A DNA stretch of 64,000 nt from Pelosinus fermentans DSM 17108 (GTDB taxonomy: Bacteria > Bacillota > Negativicutes > DSM-13327), in the NCBI RefSeq assembly GCF_000271485.2, contig NZ_AKVN02000001.1:3807501-3871500 (forward strand). The letters are read 5' to 3'. The notes under the pieces are model-generated. The model was given only the letters and a program-made list of their open reading frames with translations. It had not been told where the DNA came from and ran no database searches. Within the stretch, counting starts at the first letter, position 1; each line of letters begins with the position of its first letter. A program made the translations under genes and the position numbers. Below, one piece after another: positions 1 through 8,246 of the stretch.

Positions 1-756
1 ATCGTTGGCATCCTTTGCTTACTCTTATCCCTTGTCGCAAGCCTTTACATGGCGAATCGTGCTATGATTCCCATTTCCAATGCCTGGGAGCAGCAAAAAG
101 ATTTTCTAGCAGACGTCTCCCATGAATTACGTACCCCATTAACCGTCATGCAGACGAATTTAGAAATCGTCCTCGATAATCCAGATGGAACCATCGCCAA
201 CCAAAGTAAATGGCTGCATAACATTAAAGAAGAAACCGACTCTATGGCTAAATTAATAACCTCCTTACTCTTTTTAGCACGTGCGGATTCGCAGCAGCCA
301 TTACTAGAAAAAAAGCTTTTTTCCCTAAATCAAACGATTCTTCGTTCAACAGAGGCACTCGCTCCTTTAGCTGCTGCCAAAGGGATTACTCTTGAGCTTT
401 CCATTGCCCCAGAAATCCAGTTTCATGGTGATGAAGGCTCTATGAAACAGCTTGTCAGTATCTTCTTTGATAATTCAATTCGCCATACCCCTTCTGGTGG
501 GAAGATCTTTATATCCCTATCTCAATCAAAAAAAGAAATCCTCTTCACTTTTACTGATACGGGAGAAGGAATTGAAAATATCCATTTAGAGAAAATATTT
601 GATCGATTTTATCAAGTAGACAAATCCCGCTTTAAAGGAGGTACAGGATTGGGACTTTCCATCGCCAAGCTAATCGTGGAAACTCATGGAGGTTCGATTA
701 AAGTTTCCAGCCAGCTTACATTAGGAACAAAATTCTGCATAAAATTCCCCATATAA
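1..756 (+). CDS. Sensor histidine kinase, 3' part (gene begins before the window)
   Basis: C-terminal part of a membrane-bound two-component sensor kinase that autophosphorylates on histidine and passes the phosphate to a response regulator not seen here. The frame is open from base 1 and begins inside a hydrophobic stretch (IVGILCLLLSLVASLYMA), the end of the last membrane segment, so the first in-frame ATG at 49 is not the true start. The HisKA box FLADVSHELRTPL carries the phospho-acceptor His. An N box (DNSIRHTPSGG), G1 box (DTGEGI), F box (FDRFYQVDKSR) and G2 box (GGTGLGLSIAK) of the HATPase domain follow in the right order. The linker between membrane and HisKA is short. The stimulus cannot be told from this part. 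A terminator follows at about 796. Confidence 0.93.
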   Translation: MVGILCLLLSLVASLYMANRAMIPISNAWEQQKDFLADVSHELRTPLTVMQTNLEIVLDNPDGTIANQSKWLHNIKEETDSMAKLITSLLFLARADSQQPLLEKKLFSLNQTILRSTEALAPLAAAKGITLELSIAPEIQFHGDEGSMKQLVSIFFDNSIRHTPSGGKIFISLSQSKKEILFTFTDTGEGIENIHLEKIFDRFYQVDKSRFKGGTGLGLSIAKLIVETHGGSIKVSSQLTLGTKFCIKFPI

Positions 757-795
757 AGCAATCGTTTACTTTGTTCTTTTAACCATAGATTACAG

Positions 796-834
796 CAAAA
801 AAACAGTACCCAAGCGGCACTGTTTTTTATTTTT
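796..834 (+). terminator. Rho-independent terminator after the sensor kinase
   Basis: A hairpin with arms AACAGT and ACTGTT around a short GC-containing loop is followed by a T-rich tract (TTTTTATTTTTT). It lies about 40 bases after the kinase stop codon. Confidence 0.75.
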
Positions 835-940
835 TATGCAAATAGAATTTCTGGCAGCTAAAACACCATTTTTTACCTCGAATAACAATGTCCGTATCGC
901 AAAAACTACAACCGAAAAGTATAGGTAGCGATATGGAAGG

Positions 941-2116
941 ATGACAATCGTTCTGATGGATCTTAGTATCATAATTCCTACTTTTAATGAAAGAAATAAC
1001 GTTAAGATCATTGCTGAGAAAATAACTACTCTATTACAAGGAAGTAATTCTTCCTTCGAAATCATTTTTGTCGATGATAGCCTTGATGACACACCTGTCC
1101 TTTTAGAAGAACTCTGTCAGCAATATAAGGAAGTAAAATATATTCACCGCCGCAATGAAAAAGGCTTAGCATCTGCAGTTGTTAAGGGGTTCTTACATTC
1201 TCAAGGCAATCAGATCATCGTTATGGACGCTGATCTTCAGCATCCTCCTGAATTACTCCCTTTGATGATCAAACGACTGGCACGCTATGATGTTGTCATT
1301 CCTAGCCGCTTTGTTGCTGGTGGCTCAGATGGCGGCTTAAATATAGTACGCAAATTAATCTCAGGGGTTGCCAGGGGAATTGGCTATATTTTTATCAAAA
1401 AGCTGCGCTGTATCTCTGATTCTACCAGCGGTTATTTTGGTTTTAAGCGAAGTGTCATTGAACAAGTGCAGTTAAATCCCATAGGCTGGAAAATACTTAT
1501 TGAAATTCTGGTAAAGGGAAGATATCAAACTGTACATGAAATACCTTATTCTTTTGTGGCGCGGACAGCAGGAACATCAAAAATGAATTTAAATGAGCAA
1601 TTCAATTATCTAAAACACATCGGACAACTTATGATGTATCACCCTGAACACCGTAAATTTTATTATTTTTGCATGATTGGAACCTTGGGAGTCTTTGTCA
1701 ACTTATCATGTTTACATTTTTTTCTGCATTTCTTGGGAATGGAAGAATTAACAGCTTCAGTTTATGCATCCTCCATTGCCATGCTTCATAACTTTATGTG
1801 GAATCACAAAGTAACCTGGAAAGAATGTAAACAACAAACTTTATGGAAGCAAATGATGCAATTTCCCCAGTTTGTATTAATCTGTAGTCTGGGGATCGCC
1901 ATTACCACCTTATTTACCCAAGCATTTCTCTTTCTAGGGTGGAATATCTATGCCGGTCAGCTAACAGGTATTGCCGTATCTATCCTCTGGAATTTTTCTG
2001 CTAACAGCAAATGGACATGGTCTGCTACGTATTCACAAATCAATGCTGATAAAGAAAAATTAATTGTAACCCAGGAATTGCCTAGTAAAGAAAACTGTAT
2101 GCAAGTAGAATTTTAA
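941..2116 (+). CDS. Glycosyltransferase family 2 fused to a GtrA-like membrane domain
   Basis: Likely transfers a sugar from a nucleotide donor to a polyprenyl-phosphate carrier on the inner face of the cytoplasmic membrane. Residues 1-230 resemble dolichyl-phosphate-mannose synthase type GT2 enzymes: SIIIPTFNERNN at the N-terminus, FVDDSLDDT, the metal-binding DADLQHPPE, and an SRF...GG segment. Residues 235-370 hold four hydrophobic helices with the pattern of GtrA proteins, ending near WNFSANSKWTW. The start is uncertain: ATG at 941 directly abuts GGAAGG, whereas ATG at 956 (MDLSIIIPTF) has that motif about 15 bases upstream. The next gene starts 20 bases downstream, so the two form an operon that probably decorates surface glycans. 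Substrate unknown. Confidence 0.88.
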   Translation: MTIVLMDLSIIIPTFNERNNVKIIAEKITTLLQGSNSSFEIIFVDDSLDDTPVLLEELCQQYKEVKYIHRRNEKGLASAVVKGFLHSQGNQIIVMDADLQHPPELLPLMIKRLARYDVVIPSRFVAGGSDGGLNIVRKLISGVARGIGYIFIKKLRCISDSTSGYFGFKRSVIEQVQLNPIGWKILIEILVKGRYQTVHEIPYSFVARTAGTSKMNLNEQFNYLKHIGQLMMYHPEHRKFYYFCMIGTLGVFVNLSCLHFFLHFLGMEELTASVYASSIAMLHNFMWNHKVTWKECKQQTLWKQMMQFPQFVLICSLGIAITTLFTQAFLFLGWNIYAGQLTGIAVSILWNFSANSKWTWSATYSQINADKEKLIVTQELPSKENCMQVEF

Positions 2117-2136
2117 AACAGAAAGGGTTCCATTAC

Positions 2137-3252
2137 ATGAAGTTTCCGTCAAAAACCGTATGGTTTGCTTTTTTGATCCACACACTCATCATTTTTATCT
2201 CCTACCGATTAGCTGATTACTTACCTTCTCACCCTCCAATAGGATTTGTAGATCAATCCTTATATCCTATGCCTCCCTTTATCGAAAAATTGATCCGCTG
2301 GGATGCCCATTGGTATACCTATGCCGCTGGACATGGATATGATGCAAAATCGATAGTCTTTTTCCCTATGCTCATTATATTGATAAAAGGCTTGTCTTAC
2401 TTAGGTTTACCCATCCCCTTTGCTGGTTTATTACTTTGCAATGTATTTGCATTCATCAGTTTCTGGATTATGGATATAACCTTCCGTTTAGATTTTTCTC
2501 CAGAACAAGTTCACTATTCTCTCTTATCTTATGCTCTAATGCCGACTTCTTTTTTTCTAAATAGTATCTATACAGAATCTCTATTTATCACCTTTTCCCT
2601 TTTTTGCATCTATTTTTCTAGAAAAGGTCTGTGGTGGTATTCGGGAGTAGCGGGTGCACTAGCCACTTTAACCAGAAATTTGGGGATCTTTCTTTTTATT
2701 TTTTTACTTTATGAGTTCTTTAAAAAGAAGTCTCTTCCTACTAACTCATTACCTGCTATGATTCCACTTTTCCTGCCGCCAATTGCTCTATCCTGTTTTA
2801 TGCTGTACAACTTCTATCTATTGGATAATCCGATTGCTTTTATAACTACCCAACAAGACTGGGGAAGACATTTTGAACTGCCCTGGCACAATATTGCAGC
2901 TAATATCCCTATGACTTTTTTCAATGATCCTTATAGTCAGCCTGGACTTGCTTTAGATACATTCCTCACGGTCAGCAGCCTCATTGGTCTATGTTTGCTC
3001 ACATTTCTGCCACAGTTTAAAATTCCTACCTCCTACCTCTTAATCGGCTGGCTATGGTTTCTCATCCCTCTCTGCTCTACTGCTCCCAGTCTCCCTCTAT
3101 ACAGTGTCTCCCGTTTTATACTCCCGATATTTCCTCTCTATCTTTTCTTTGGACAGATTTCCCGCAAATCCTATTATTGCTATCTTGCTATCAGCGCTTC
3201 TGTTTTATTAGTATGTACTTCTTTATTTATGAATTGGTATTGGATTGGATAA
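2137..3252 (+). CDS. Multi-pass membrane glycosyltransferase, PIG-V-like
   Basis: A 371-residue polytopic membrane protein with about ten hydrophobic segments. The first loop has RWDAHWYTYAAGHGYD followed by FFPMLIILIKGLSYLG, a pattern typical of the PIG-V (GPI mannosyltransferase II-like) family found in bacteria, where an Asp in the first extracytoplasmic loop takes part in sugar transfer from a lipid-linked donor. It follows the GT2-GtrA gene by 20 bases, and the pair suits a scheme in which the GT2 makes the polyprenyl-phospho-sugar and this protein uses it outside the membrane. That pathway is inference. AGAAAGGG lies just upstream of the ATG. Confidence 0.78.
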   Translation: MKFPSKTVWFAFLIHTLIIFISYRLADYLPSHPPIGFVDQSLYPMPPFIEKLIRWDAHWYTYAAGHGYDAKSIVFFPMLIILIKGLSYLGLPIPFAGLLLCNVFAFISFWIMDITFRLDFSPEQVHYSLLSYALMPTSFFLNSIYTESLFITFSLFCIYFSRKGLWWYSGVAGALATLTRNLGIFLFIFLLYEFFKKKSLPTNSLPAMIPLFLPPIALSCFMLYNFYLLDNPIAFITTQQDWGRHFELPWHNIAANIPMTFFNDPYSQPGLALDTFLTVSSLIGLCLLTFLPQFKIPTSYLLIGWLWFLIPLCSTAPSLPLYSVSRFILPIFPLYLFFGQISRKSYYCYLAISASVLLVCTSLFMNWYWIG

Positions 3253-3365
3253 TTGGTTTATATTGCTATTTTATGTTAAATTTCAATCACATAATCATGT
3301 TATAAGTGGGGGAAAATATATTTGGACTCAAGAATCAATAATAAAATTTAAAGGGGGCATACAAC

Positions 3366-3881
3366 ATGGCTACAAATGATAAAAACAACAAACAATCTAA
3401 CTCTTCAGCAAACAAATCCAATGCAAACCAAAGCAACTCTCAATCTACACAAAATCAAAATGCACAGAATAAGCAAGCGCAAAGCAAAAGCCAATATGGT
3501 ACGTTAACTGCTACTGCTGATGCCAATAATGATTATTCAAATTCTGCACAAAGTCAGCAATATGGCAGCCAAGCTGGAGCATCTTCTGCCTATACTGGCA
3601 ACAGCTACGCAAGCTCAACTCAAAATCAAGCAGCAAATAAAACACAACAAAGCAAAAACCAATATGGTACGTTAACTGCTACTGCTGATGCTAATAATGA
3701 ATATTCAAGTTCTGCACAAAGTCAGCAATATGGCAGCCAAGCTGGAGCATCTTCTGCCTATACTGGCAACAGCTACGCAAGCTCAACTCAAAATCAAGCA
3801 GCTAATAAAACACAACAAAGCAAAAATCAATATGGCACCCTTACTGCCAAAGCAGATGCTAATAACGACTATACAGAATAA
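3366..3881 (+). CDS. Gln/Asn/Ser-rich repeat protein resembling gamma-type SASP
   Basis: 171 residues, very hydrophilic, dominated by Q, N, S, A, T and K, with no cysteine and no signal peptide. After a low-complexity N-terminus of about 42 residues there are two almost identical 56-residue repeats, each beginning QYGTLTATADANN and containing SAQSQQYGSQAG and NQAANKTQQSKNQ, then a partial third copy that ends the protein. The composition and the repeated QYGT...A-N and QSKNQ blocks recall gamma-type small acid-soluble spore proteins (QFGTEFASETN repeats), which serve as amino acid stores in spores. Similarity is by pattern only. AAAGGGGG precedes the ATG by 8 bases. Alternative: a secreted or intrinsically disordered protein of other use. 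Confidence 0.7.
   Translation: MATNDKNNKQSNSSANKSNANQSNSQSTQNQNAQNKQAQSKSQYGTLTATADANNDYSNSAQSQQYGSQAGASSAYTGNSYASSTQNQAANKTQQSKNQYGTLTATADANNEYSSSAQSQQYGSQAGASSAYTGNSYASSTQNQAANKTQQSKNQYGTLTAKADANNDYTE
3492..3881 (+). repeat. Tandem 168-bp coding repeats (2 full, 1 partial)
   Basis: Two 168-bp units (3492-3659, 3660-3827) and a third partial unit to 3881 inside the SASP-like gene. Units 1 and 2 are nearly identical at the DNA level, which suggests recent duplication. The third unit has more silent changes. Confidence 0.9.
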
Positions 3882-3902
3882 GATTCATACAAACTGTTTT
3901 TG

Positions 3903-3995
3903 AAACGCGAAGATGCGAAGACGCGAGGAAAAAAGGACACGAAGAAATATTATTTCTTCGTGTCCTTCCTAAATTCTTCGCATCCTCGCGTTTAA
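3903..3995. repeat. Long imperfect inverted repeat built of CGCGAAG/GGACACGAAG words
   Basis: About 90 bases fold on themselves. The left arm has CGCGAAGATGCGAAGACGCGAGG then GGACACGAAGAAA, and the right arm has the matching TTTCTTCGTGTCC and CTTCGCATCCTCGCG. It lies just after the SASP-like gene and could act as a terminator, but its internally repeated short words resemble a second element at 6538-6631. Confidence 0.7.
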
Positions 3996-4015
3996 CCGTT
4001 TTTCTGTTTCCATGC

Positions 4016-4894
4016 CTAAGAAGGATCCTTTACCACTAACAAAACCCCACCAATAATGAGTGCTGTTCCTATCCAAAAGCCGATTCCCACTTGCTCCCCA
4101 AGAAAAAAATAACCAAGCAGGGTTCCGACCAGCGGCTGGAAAAAGAAATATACTCCTGCACGGGTAGCATCAACAAGCTGTAAACCTTTATTCCAGAAAA
4201 AGAATGCTCCTGCTGTCGATACGATGCCTAAATATAATATGCCGCCCCACACCAAAGGCTCCAGCAGCACATGCTGGATTTGCACCAGGTTGATATTTGT
4301 AATTACAAGAGGCGTCATTGCCAGGGTTGCTGCCAATATTGCATAGGTTGTAATTACAAGCTGTGAATAACCACTAGGCACTTTTTTTACCAAAACAGAC
4401 ATAAAGGCCCAAGTTAAAGCTGCTCCTCCTAGAATCATGCCGCCAAGTTTTGAGGAAATGCCGACATCACCGACTCCAATAATACATAACACACCGATCG
4501 TCGCTAAGCAAACCGATATTCCCTTTCGCAAAGTTATCGTCTCTTTTAAGAGTATCTTTGCAAAGATAACCATGAAGGCTGGAGTTGCAGAAGTAATAAT
4601 GGCTCCCATTTGAGCAGAAGACAGCTGCGTCCCTGCAAATTGGGCCCAAATGGAAAGAAAGTAGCCAACTAGACCAATCAAAAGGATAAGGGGTATATCT
4701 TTTTTATGAATTTTCCAGGATTGCCCTGTTGCTGCACCAAAGGCAACAAGAGTGAGTAAAGCCACGATATAGCGAAACCATACTAATTCTAGAGGAGCAA
4801 TCATTGTAAGTACCATCTTACTTACTACATACATGCCACCCCAAATACTGGCGGCCAACGTCAAGTATATCGGACCAAGATATTGATTTATCAT
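4016..4894 (-). CDS. EamA/DMT-family transporter
   Basis: A 292-residue inner-membrane protein of the drug/metabolite transporter superfamily, probably exporting a small metabolite or amino acid. It shows the family's two five-helix halves: the first starts LGPIYLTLAASIWGGMYVVSK and contains the proline/glycine-rich ...SSAQMGAIITSATPAFMVIFA, and the second half repeats the pattern with AGVYFFFQPLVGTLLGYFFLGE. A GGAGGG ribosome site lies ahead of the ATG. A 17-codon ORF with its own strong ribosome site precedes it (4968-5021). The substrate cannot be told. Confidence 0.88.
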   Translation of the reverse strand: MINQYLGPIYLTLAASIWGGMYVVSKMVLTMIAPLELVWFRYIVALLTLVAFGAATGQSWKIHKKDIPLILLIGLVGYFLSIWAQFAGTQLSSAQMGAIITSATPAFMVIFAKILLKETITLRKGISVCLATIGVLCIIGVGDVGISSKLGGMILGGAALTWAFMSVLVKKVPSGYSQLVITTYAILAATLAMTPLVITNINLVQIQHVLLEPLVWGGILYLGIVSTAGAFFFWNKGLQLVDATRAGVYFFFQPLVGTLLGYFFLGEQVGIGFWIGTALIIGGVLLVVKDPS

Positions 4895-4967
4895 GTGTGT
4901 TCCCTCCGTCTTTTACGATTAAAAAAGTTACGCTAAACGGAAGGAATACGCTGCGCAATCCATCCGC

Positions 4968-5021
4968 TTAAGAAAGGAGTGCACTGGGAACATCATTTTC
5001 AAATAAAGGTTTAAAATACAT
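4968..5021 (-). CDS. Possible 17-residue leader peptide upstream of the EamA transporter
   Basis: Reading leftward, AGGAGG sits 7 bases before an ATG that opens a 17-codon frame (MYFKPLFENDVPSALLS) closed by TAA, 73 bases before the transporter start. The ribosome site is as good as that of any real gene here. It may be a leader peptide, or the stub of a decayed gene, since open coding-like sequence continues in other frames beyond the stop. No function is proposed. Confidence 0.35.
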   Translation of the reverse strand: MYFKPLFENDVPSALLS

Positions 5022-5130
5022 GAATAGTCCTCCTATCAATTTTTTTTATAATTATAACATTATACTTTTAAAGTTTAAACTCTATATGCAAAAATAAATA
5101 TTCTATAAGGCAATATCAGCAAACTTACCC

Positions 5131-6339
5131 CTATGCTTTCACTATTTTTTCCTCCCGAATTGGCAGATTAACAAGGGCAGCTGCAAAAGACAGCAGGATA
5201 TCAGCATACCACATCCACATATAGCTTCCATCTTGTTCCATAGAAATCCCGCCAAGCCAAGCACCTAAAAATCCTCCCACTTGATGGGTCAGAATGGTTA
5301 ATCCAAATAGAGTAGCAAGATAGCGAGTACCAAAAAGTTTTCCAACCAATCCAACGGTAGGCGGTACTGTAGCAAGCCAGGTGAAACCTAATGCAGCTGC
5401 AAAAATATAAAAAGTTAATTCAGTTTTTGGAGCAATCAGATATAAACCAATCATGACAGCCCGGCTTCCATACATAAAAGCCAGTATGTATTTCATCCGA
5501 TAGTGATTTCCTAACACGCCAGCCAAAAGGCTTCCAGCAATATTAAATAAACCAATCATTCCAATGGCTGCAGCGGATACAGCTGCAGAATGACCACATA
5601 AAGCCACTTCTCCCGGTAAATGAGTAACCAGAAAGGCAACATGAAAACCACAAGTAAAGAAACCTGCATGCAGGCATAGGTAACTCCGATCCTTCATCGC
5701 CTGAGCAACTTGCTGCCCCATACTCTGAGAAGGCTGGGAATCAGCATTTAACCGGGGTGCCTTCTTTTCACGAAGAGTCCAGGCTAAAGGAATCGTTAAT
5801 AAAGACGCTGCTGCGAGAGCAAACATCGCTGTAATCCAGCCATAAGCTGCTAAAATCATCTGTGTTAACGGCGCAAAAACAAATTGCCCAAACGATCCTC
5901 CAGCGTTAATAAATCCTCCGGCAAAAGAACGCTGGCTAGGCAGCAGCCTTTGTGCCGTTGCCCCAATCAAAATTGCGAAACTCCCTGCTCCAGCTCCCGC
6001 TGCACTAATTACCCCCATAGTTAAAGTCAACATCCACTCCGATGTCGCATATGGGGTCATAGCCATTCCTAATGCCATTAAAAACGAACCGAAAACAAGT
6101 ACGGGAAAGCTTCCCCACTTATCAGCAATAGCGCCAAATATGGGTTGAATTACGCCCCAAAAAAGTTGTCCTACGGCAAGGGCAAAACTAATAGAAGCAA
6201 TACTTAAACCCGTTGATGCAACCAGAGGAGAAACAAAAAGTCCGCTGGATTGTCTCGCTCCTGTAGTAATCATCATAATGGCAGCAGCACTTATGATAAG
6301 CAGCCAATGTGATCGACCATAATTTGATTTTGTTTGCAT
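5131..6339 (-). CDS. Major facilitator superfamily transporter
   Basis: About 402 residues with twelve predicted membrane helices, in the style of oxalate/formate-antiporter-like and monocarboxylate MFS proteins (N-terminal ITTGARQSSGLFVSPL). The loop between helices 2 and 3 has GAIADKWGSFPVLVFG, the MFS motif A region. A hydrophilic central loop (REKKAPRLNADSQPSQSMGQQ) separates the two halves. ATG at 6339 (MQTKSNYGRS) is preferred because GGAGAG lies just upstream; the alternative ATG at 6351 has no ribosome site. A good promoter is visible at 6378-6406. Substrate unknown. Confidence 0.87.
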   Translation of the reverse strand: MQTKSNYGRSHWLLIISAAAIMMITTGARQSSGLFVSPLVASTGLSIASISFALAVGQLFWGVIQPIFGAIADKWGSFPVLVFGSFLMALGMAMTPYATSEWMLTLTMGVISAAGAGAGSFAILIGATAQRLLPSQRSFAGGFINAGGSFGQFVFAPLTQMILAAYGWITAMFALAAASLLTIPLAWTLREKKAPRLNADSQPSQSMGQQVAQAMKDRSYLCLHAGFFTCGFHVAFLVTHLPGEVALCGHSAAVSAAAIGMIGLFNIAGSLLAGVLGNHYRMKYILAFMYGSRAVMIGLYLIAPKTELTFYIFAAALGFTWLATVPPTVGLVGKLFGTRYLATLFGLTILTHQVGGFLGAWLGGISMEQDGSYMWMWYADILLSFAAALVNLPIREEKIVKA

Positions 6340-6377
6340 TTGTCTCTCCATATGTGTATGTACACTTTTTGTTTATT

Positions 6378-6406
6378 AGTATAGCGTCCTTATACTGACC
6401 TGTCAA
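6378..6406 (-). promoter_or_regulatory. Sigma-A promoter of the MFS gene
   Basis: On the minus strand TTGACA (6401-6406) is followed after exactly 17 bases by TATACT (6378-6383), about 40 bases before the MFS start codon. Confidence 0.8.
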
Positions 6407-6497
6407 TAACCTCTTTATTTGATAAACTAACCTCACTAAAACTCCATGGCAAATCAAGTCTTCTTGCTGATTTTGAAACGAAAATACCTTATCTTAA

Positions 6498-6527
6498 TAA
6501 AAAAAGCCCTCTGTTATCAGAGAGCCT
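6498..6527 (-). terminator. Terminator after mtlD
   Basis: Minus-strand hairpin GCTCTCTG-ATAA-CAGAGGGC followed by TTTTTTTATT, about 110 bases beyond the mtlD stop codon. Confidence 0.7.
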
Positions 6528-6537
6528 GGACGCTACG

Positions 6538-6631
6538 AACCACAAAGGACGCAAAGGACACAAAGGGTTTATTTATCTTTTTTGTGCACTCCTTTGTGTG
6601 CCGCATCAGCGGCATTGCGCCTTTGTGGTTG
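6538..6631. repeat. Long imperfect inverted repeat built of CACAAAGGA words
   Basis: The left arm reads ACCACAAAGGACGCAAAGG then ACACAAAGG, and the right arm CCTTTGTGTGCC then GCGCCTTTGTGGTT, with an AT-rich centre. It lies between the mtlD stop and its terminator. The style (short purine words repeated within each arm) matches the element at 3903-3995 though the words differ. Confidence 0.7.
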
Positions 6632-6639
6632 GCAAAATT

Positions 6640-7806
6640 TTAAATACTTGCAGAGTTGATTTGAGATTTCACTTTCTTATAGGTTTCTAGAATCAAGGCA
6701 AATAAAGGACTTGCACTCGAAATTCCAGTGTATTTTTGAATTGCCGCTTCAATACCATTTTCTTTTATGTGGCTTTGTATTTCCGCAGCTTCGGGATCAT
6801 CCTTAGAATCAAAAAGTAAGGCAGCAGCAATGACCAATGATAAGGCGGAAGGTGTAATACCATACTCTAATGCTTGCAGCGCAGGCCCTACCAAACGATC
6901 CTTTGCTGATAATTTTCGAATAGGAGAACGCCCCACTCGGGTAACTTCGTCCGATATATAGGGATTTTTAAAGCGTTTGATAATTTTATGAATATACTCT
7001 TCATGCTGCTTACTATCAAAATGATGCTTTGCAATTAACAACGCACCCGTTTCGTGGAGCACCTTTTCTGTCATATCCAGCACATAAGAATTTTGAATTG
7101 CTTGATCAATGCTGCCTAATTTAAGCAAATAGCCAAGATAGGCTACAGCTGCATGACCGGTATTGACGGTAAACAGTTTTCTTTCGATAAATGGTCCTAA
7201 ATCACTTACATAGGTGATTCCTTCTACCTGGGGCACAGCACCTAGCACCTGTGACTGATTAACAACCCACTCATAAAAAGGCTCTACGGTGACCCATAGC
7301 TTATCGTCATGCTTCTGCAGGGGAACAATACGATCTACAGCAGCATCAGGAAAGCCAATAACCAGCGTCGCCTGCTTTTGTTCTTCCTCATTAAGAGATT
7401 CATAAACAAACGATTTTAAAGCTGAACTTCCGCCAATCATGTTTTCACAAGCAATCACATTTAGAGCTTTGCCTTCTGCCTTGATTCGTTTTTGAATCCC
7501 TTTTGCAATGACAGGAGCGATAAACTTTAAAATATTCGGTCCAACAGCTGTTGTTACCAGATCAGCAGAAGCAATGGCTTCTGCGACAGCCTCTTCATCT
7601 TTACTAAGTAAGGCAGTTACATTATGAATTGTAAATGTAGTTTTTTCCTCACTGGCAAGAGACACCGTATATTCCTGGCGCCGATTGATTTCTGCAACCA
7701 ATTCATCACTTACATCAACAAAGCATATTTTATAACCTGCTTGATGCAATAATTGTCCAATGAAGCCTCTGCCAATATTACCCGCACCAAAATGTACTGC
7801 AAGCAT
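6640..7806 (-). CDS. mtlD: Mannitol-1-phosphate 5-dehydrogenase
   Basis: Oxidises mannitol 1-phosphate to fructose 6-phosphate with NAD+ in the cytoplasm. The N-terminus MLAVHFGAGNIGRGFIG is the dinucleotide-binding Rossmann motif of this family. VNTGHAAVAYLGYL and the C-terminal DRLVGPALQALEYG are typical of MtlD in the long-chain mannitol dehydrogenase family. At 388 residues it has the usual length. The ATG at 7806 is chosen because AAAGGGG lies 8 bases upstream; an open extension upstream overlaps mtlF and has no support. It follows mtlF by 4 bases, forming mtlR-mtlF-mtlD. Confidence 0.95.
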   Translation of the reverse strand: MLAVHFGAGNIGRGFIGQLLHQAGYKICFVDVSDELVAEINRRQEYTVSLASEEKTTFTIHNVTALLSKDEEAVAEAIASADLVTTAVGPNILKFIAPVIAKGIQKRIKAEGKALNVIACENMIGGSSALKSFVYESLNEEEQKQATLVIGFPDAAVDRIVPLQKHDDKLWVTVEPFYEWVVNQSQVLGAVPQVEGITYVSDLGPFIERKLFTVNTGHAAVAYLGYLLKLGSIDQAIQNSYVLDMTEKVLHETGALLIAKHHFDSKQHEEYIHKIIKRFKNPYISDEVTRVGRSPIRKLSAKDRLVGPALQALEYGITPSALSLVIAAALLFDSKDDPEAAEIQSHIKENGIEAAIQKYTGISSASPLFALILETYKKVKSQINSASI

Positions 7807-7810
7807 ATGC

Positions 7811-8245
7811 TCAGCCCCTTTCAAATATTTCAATAATAGCTTCTTTGGTCGTAGCATTAACAAGAGTTTTTACATTTTCTTCTTCTGAACAGACAATTGC
7901 AATATTGGAGAGTATTTCCAAATGCTCATCACCAATTCCTGCAATGCCAATAATCAAGTACGCAATATTTCCATTGCCAAAGTCTACACCATTAGGTACT
8001 TGTATAATGGATATCCCGGAAGATTTTATAAATTCTTTTGACTCATTTGTGCCATGAGGAATTGCTACGCCATTACCAATATAAGTCGTCATCAATTCTT
8101 CACGCTCAAACATCTTCCTGATGTAATCGTCGGTCACATGCTCTCCTTGAACAAGGAGCTGCCCAGCTAGAGTGATTGCTTCTTGCTTATTTGAAATCTT
8201 AGCATCCATTACAATTTTATCGGCAGAAAAAATAACGTTTTTCAT
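7811..8245 (-). CDS. mtlF: Mannitol-specific PTS enzyme IIA
   Basis: Soluble 144-residue phosphocarrier that takes phosphate from HPr and passes it to the mannitol EIIB. The active-site motif GNGVAIPHGTNES holds the phospho-accepting His, and the ISIIQVPNGVDFGNGN segment is characteristic of mannitol/fructose EIIA. It is one base from mtlR and 4 bases from mtlD, so the three are co-transcribed. The EIICB partner (mtlA) is not in this window. Confidence 0.92.
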   Translation of the reverse strand: MKNVIFSADKIVMDAKISNKQEAITLAGQLLVQGEHVTDDYIRKMFEREELMTTYIGNGVAIPHGTNESKEFIKSSGISIIQVPNGVDFGNGNIAYLIIGIAGIGDEHLEILSNIAIVCSEEENVKTLVNATTKEAIIEIFERG

Positions 8246-8246
8246 A

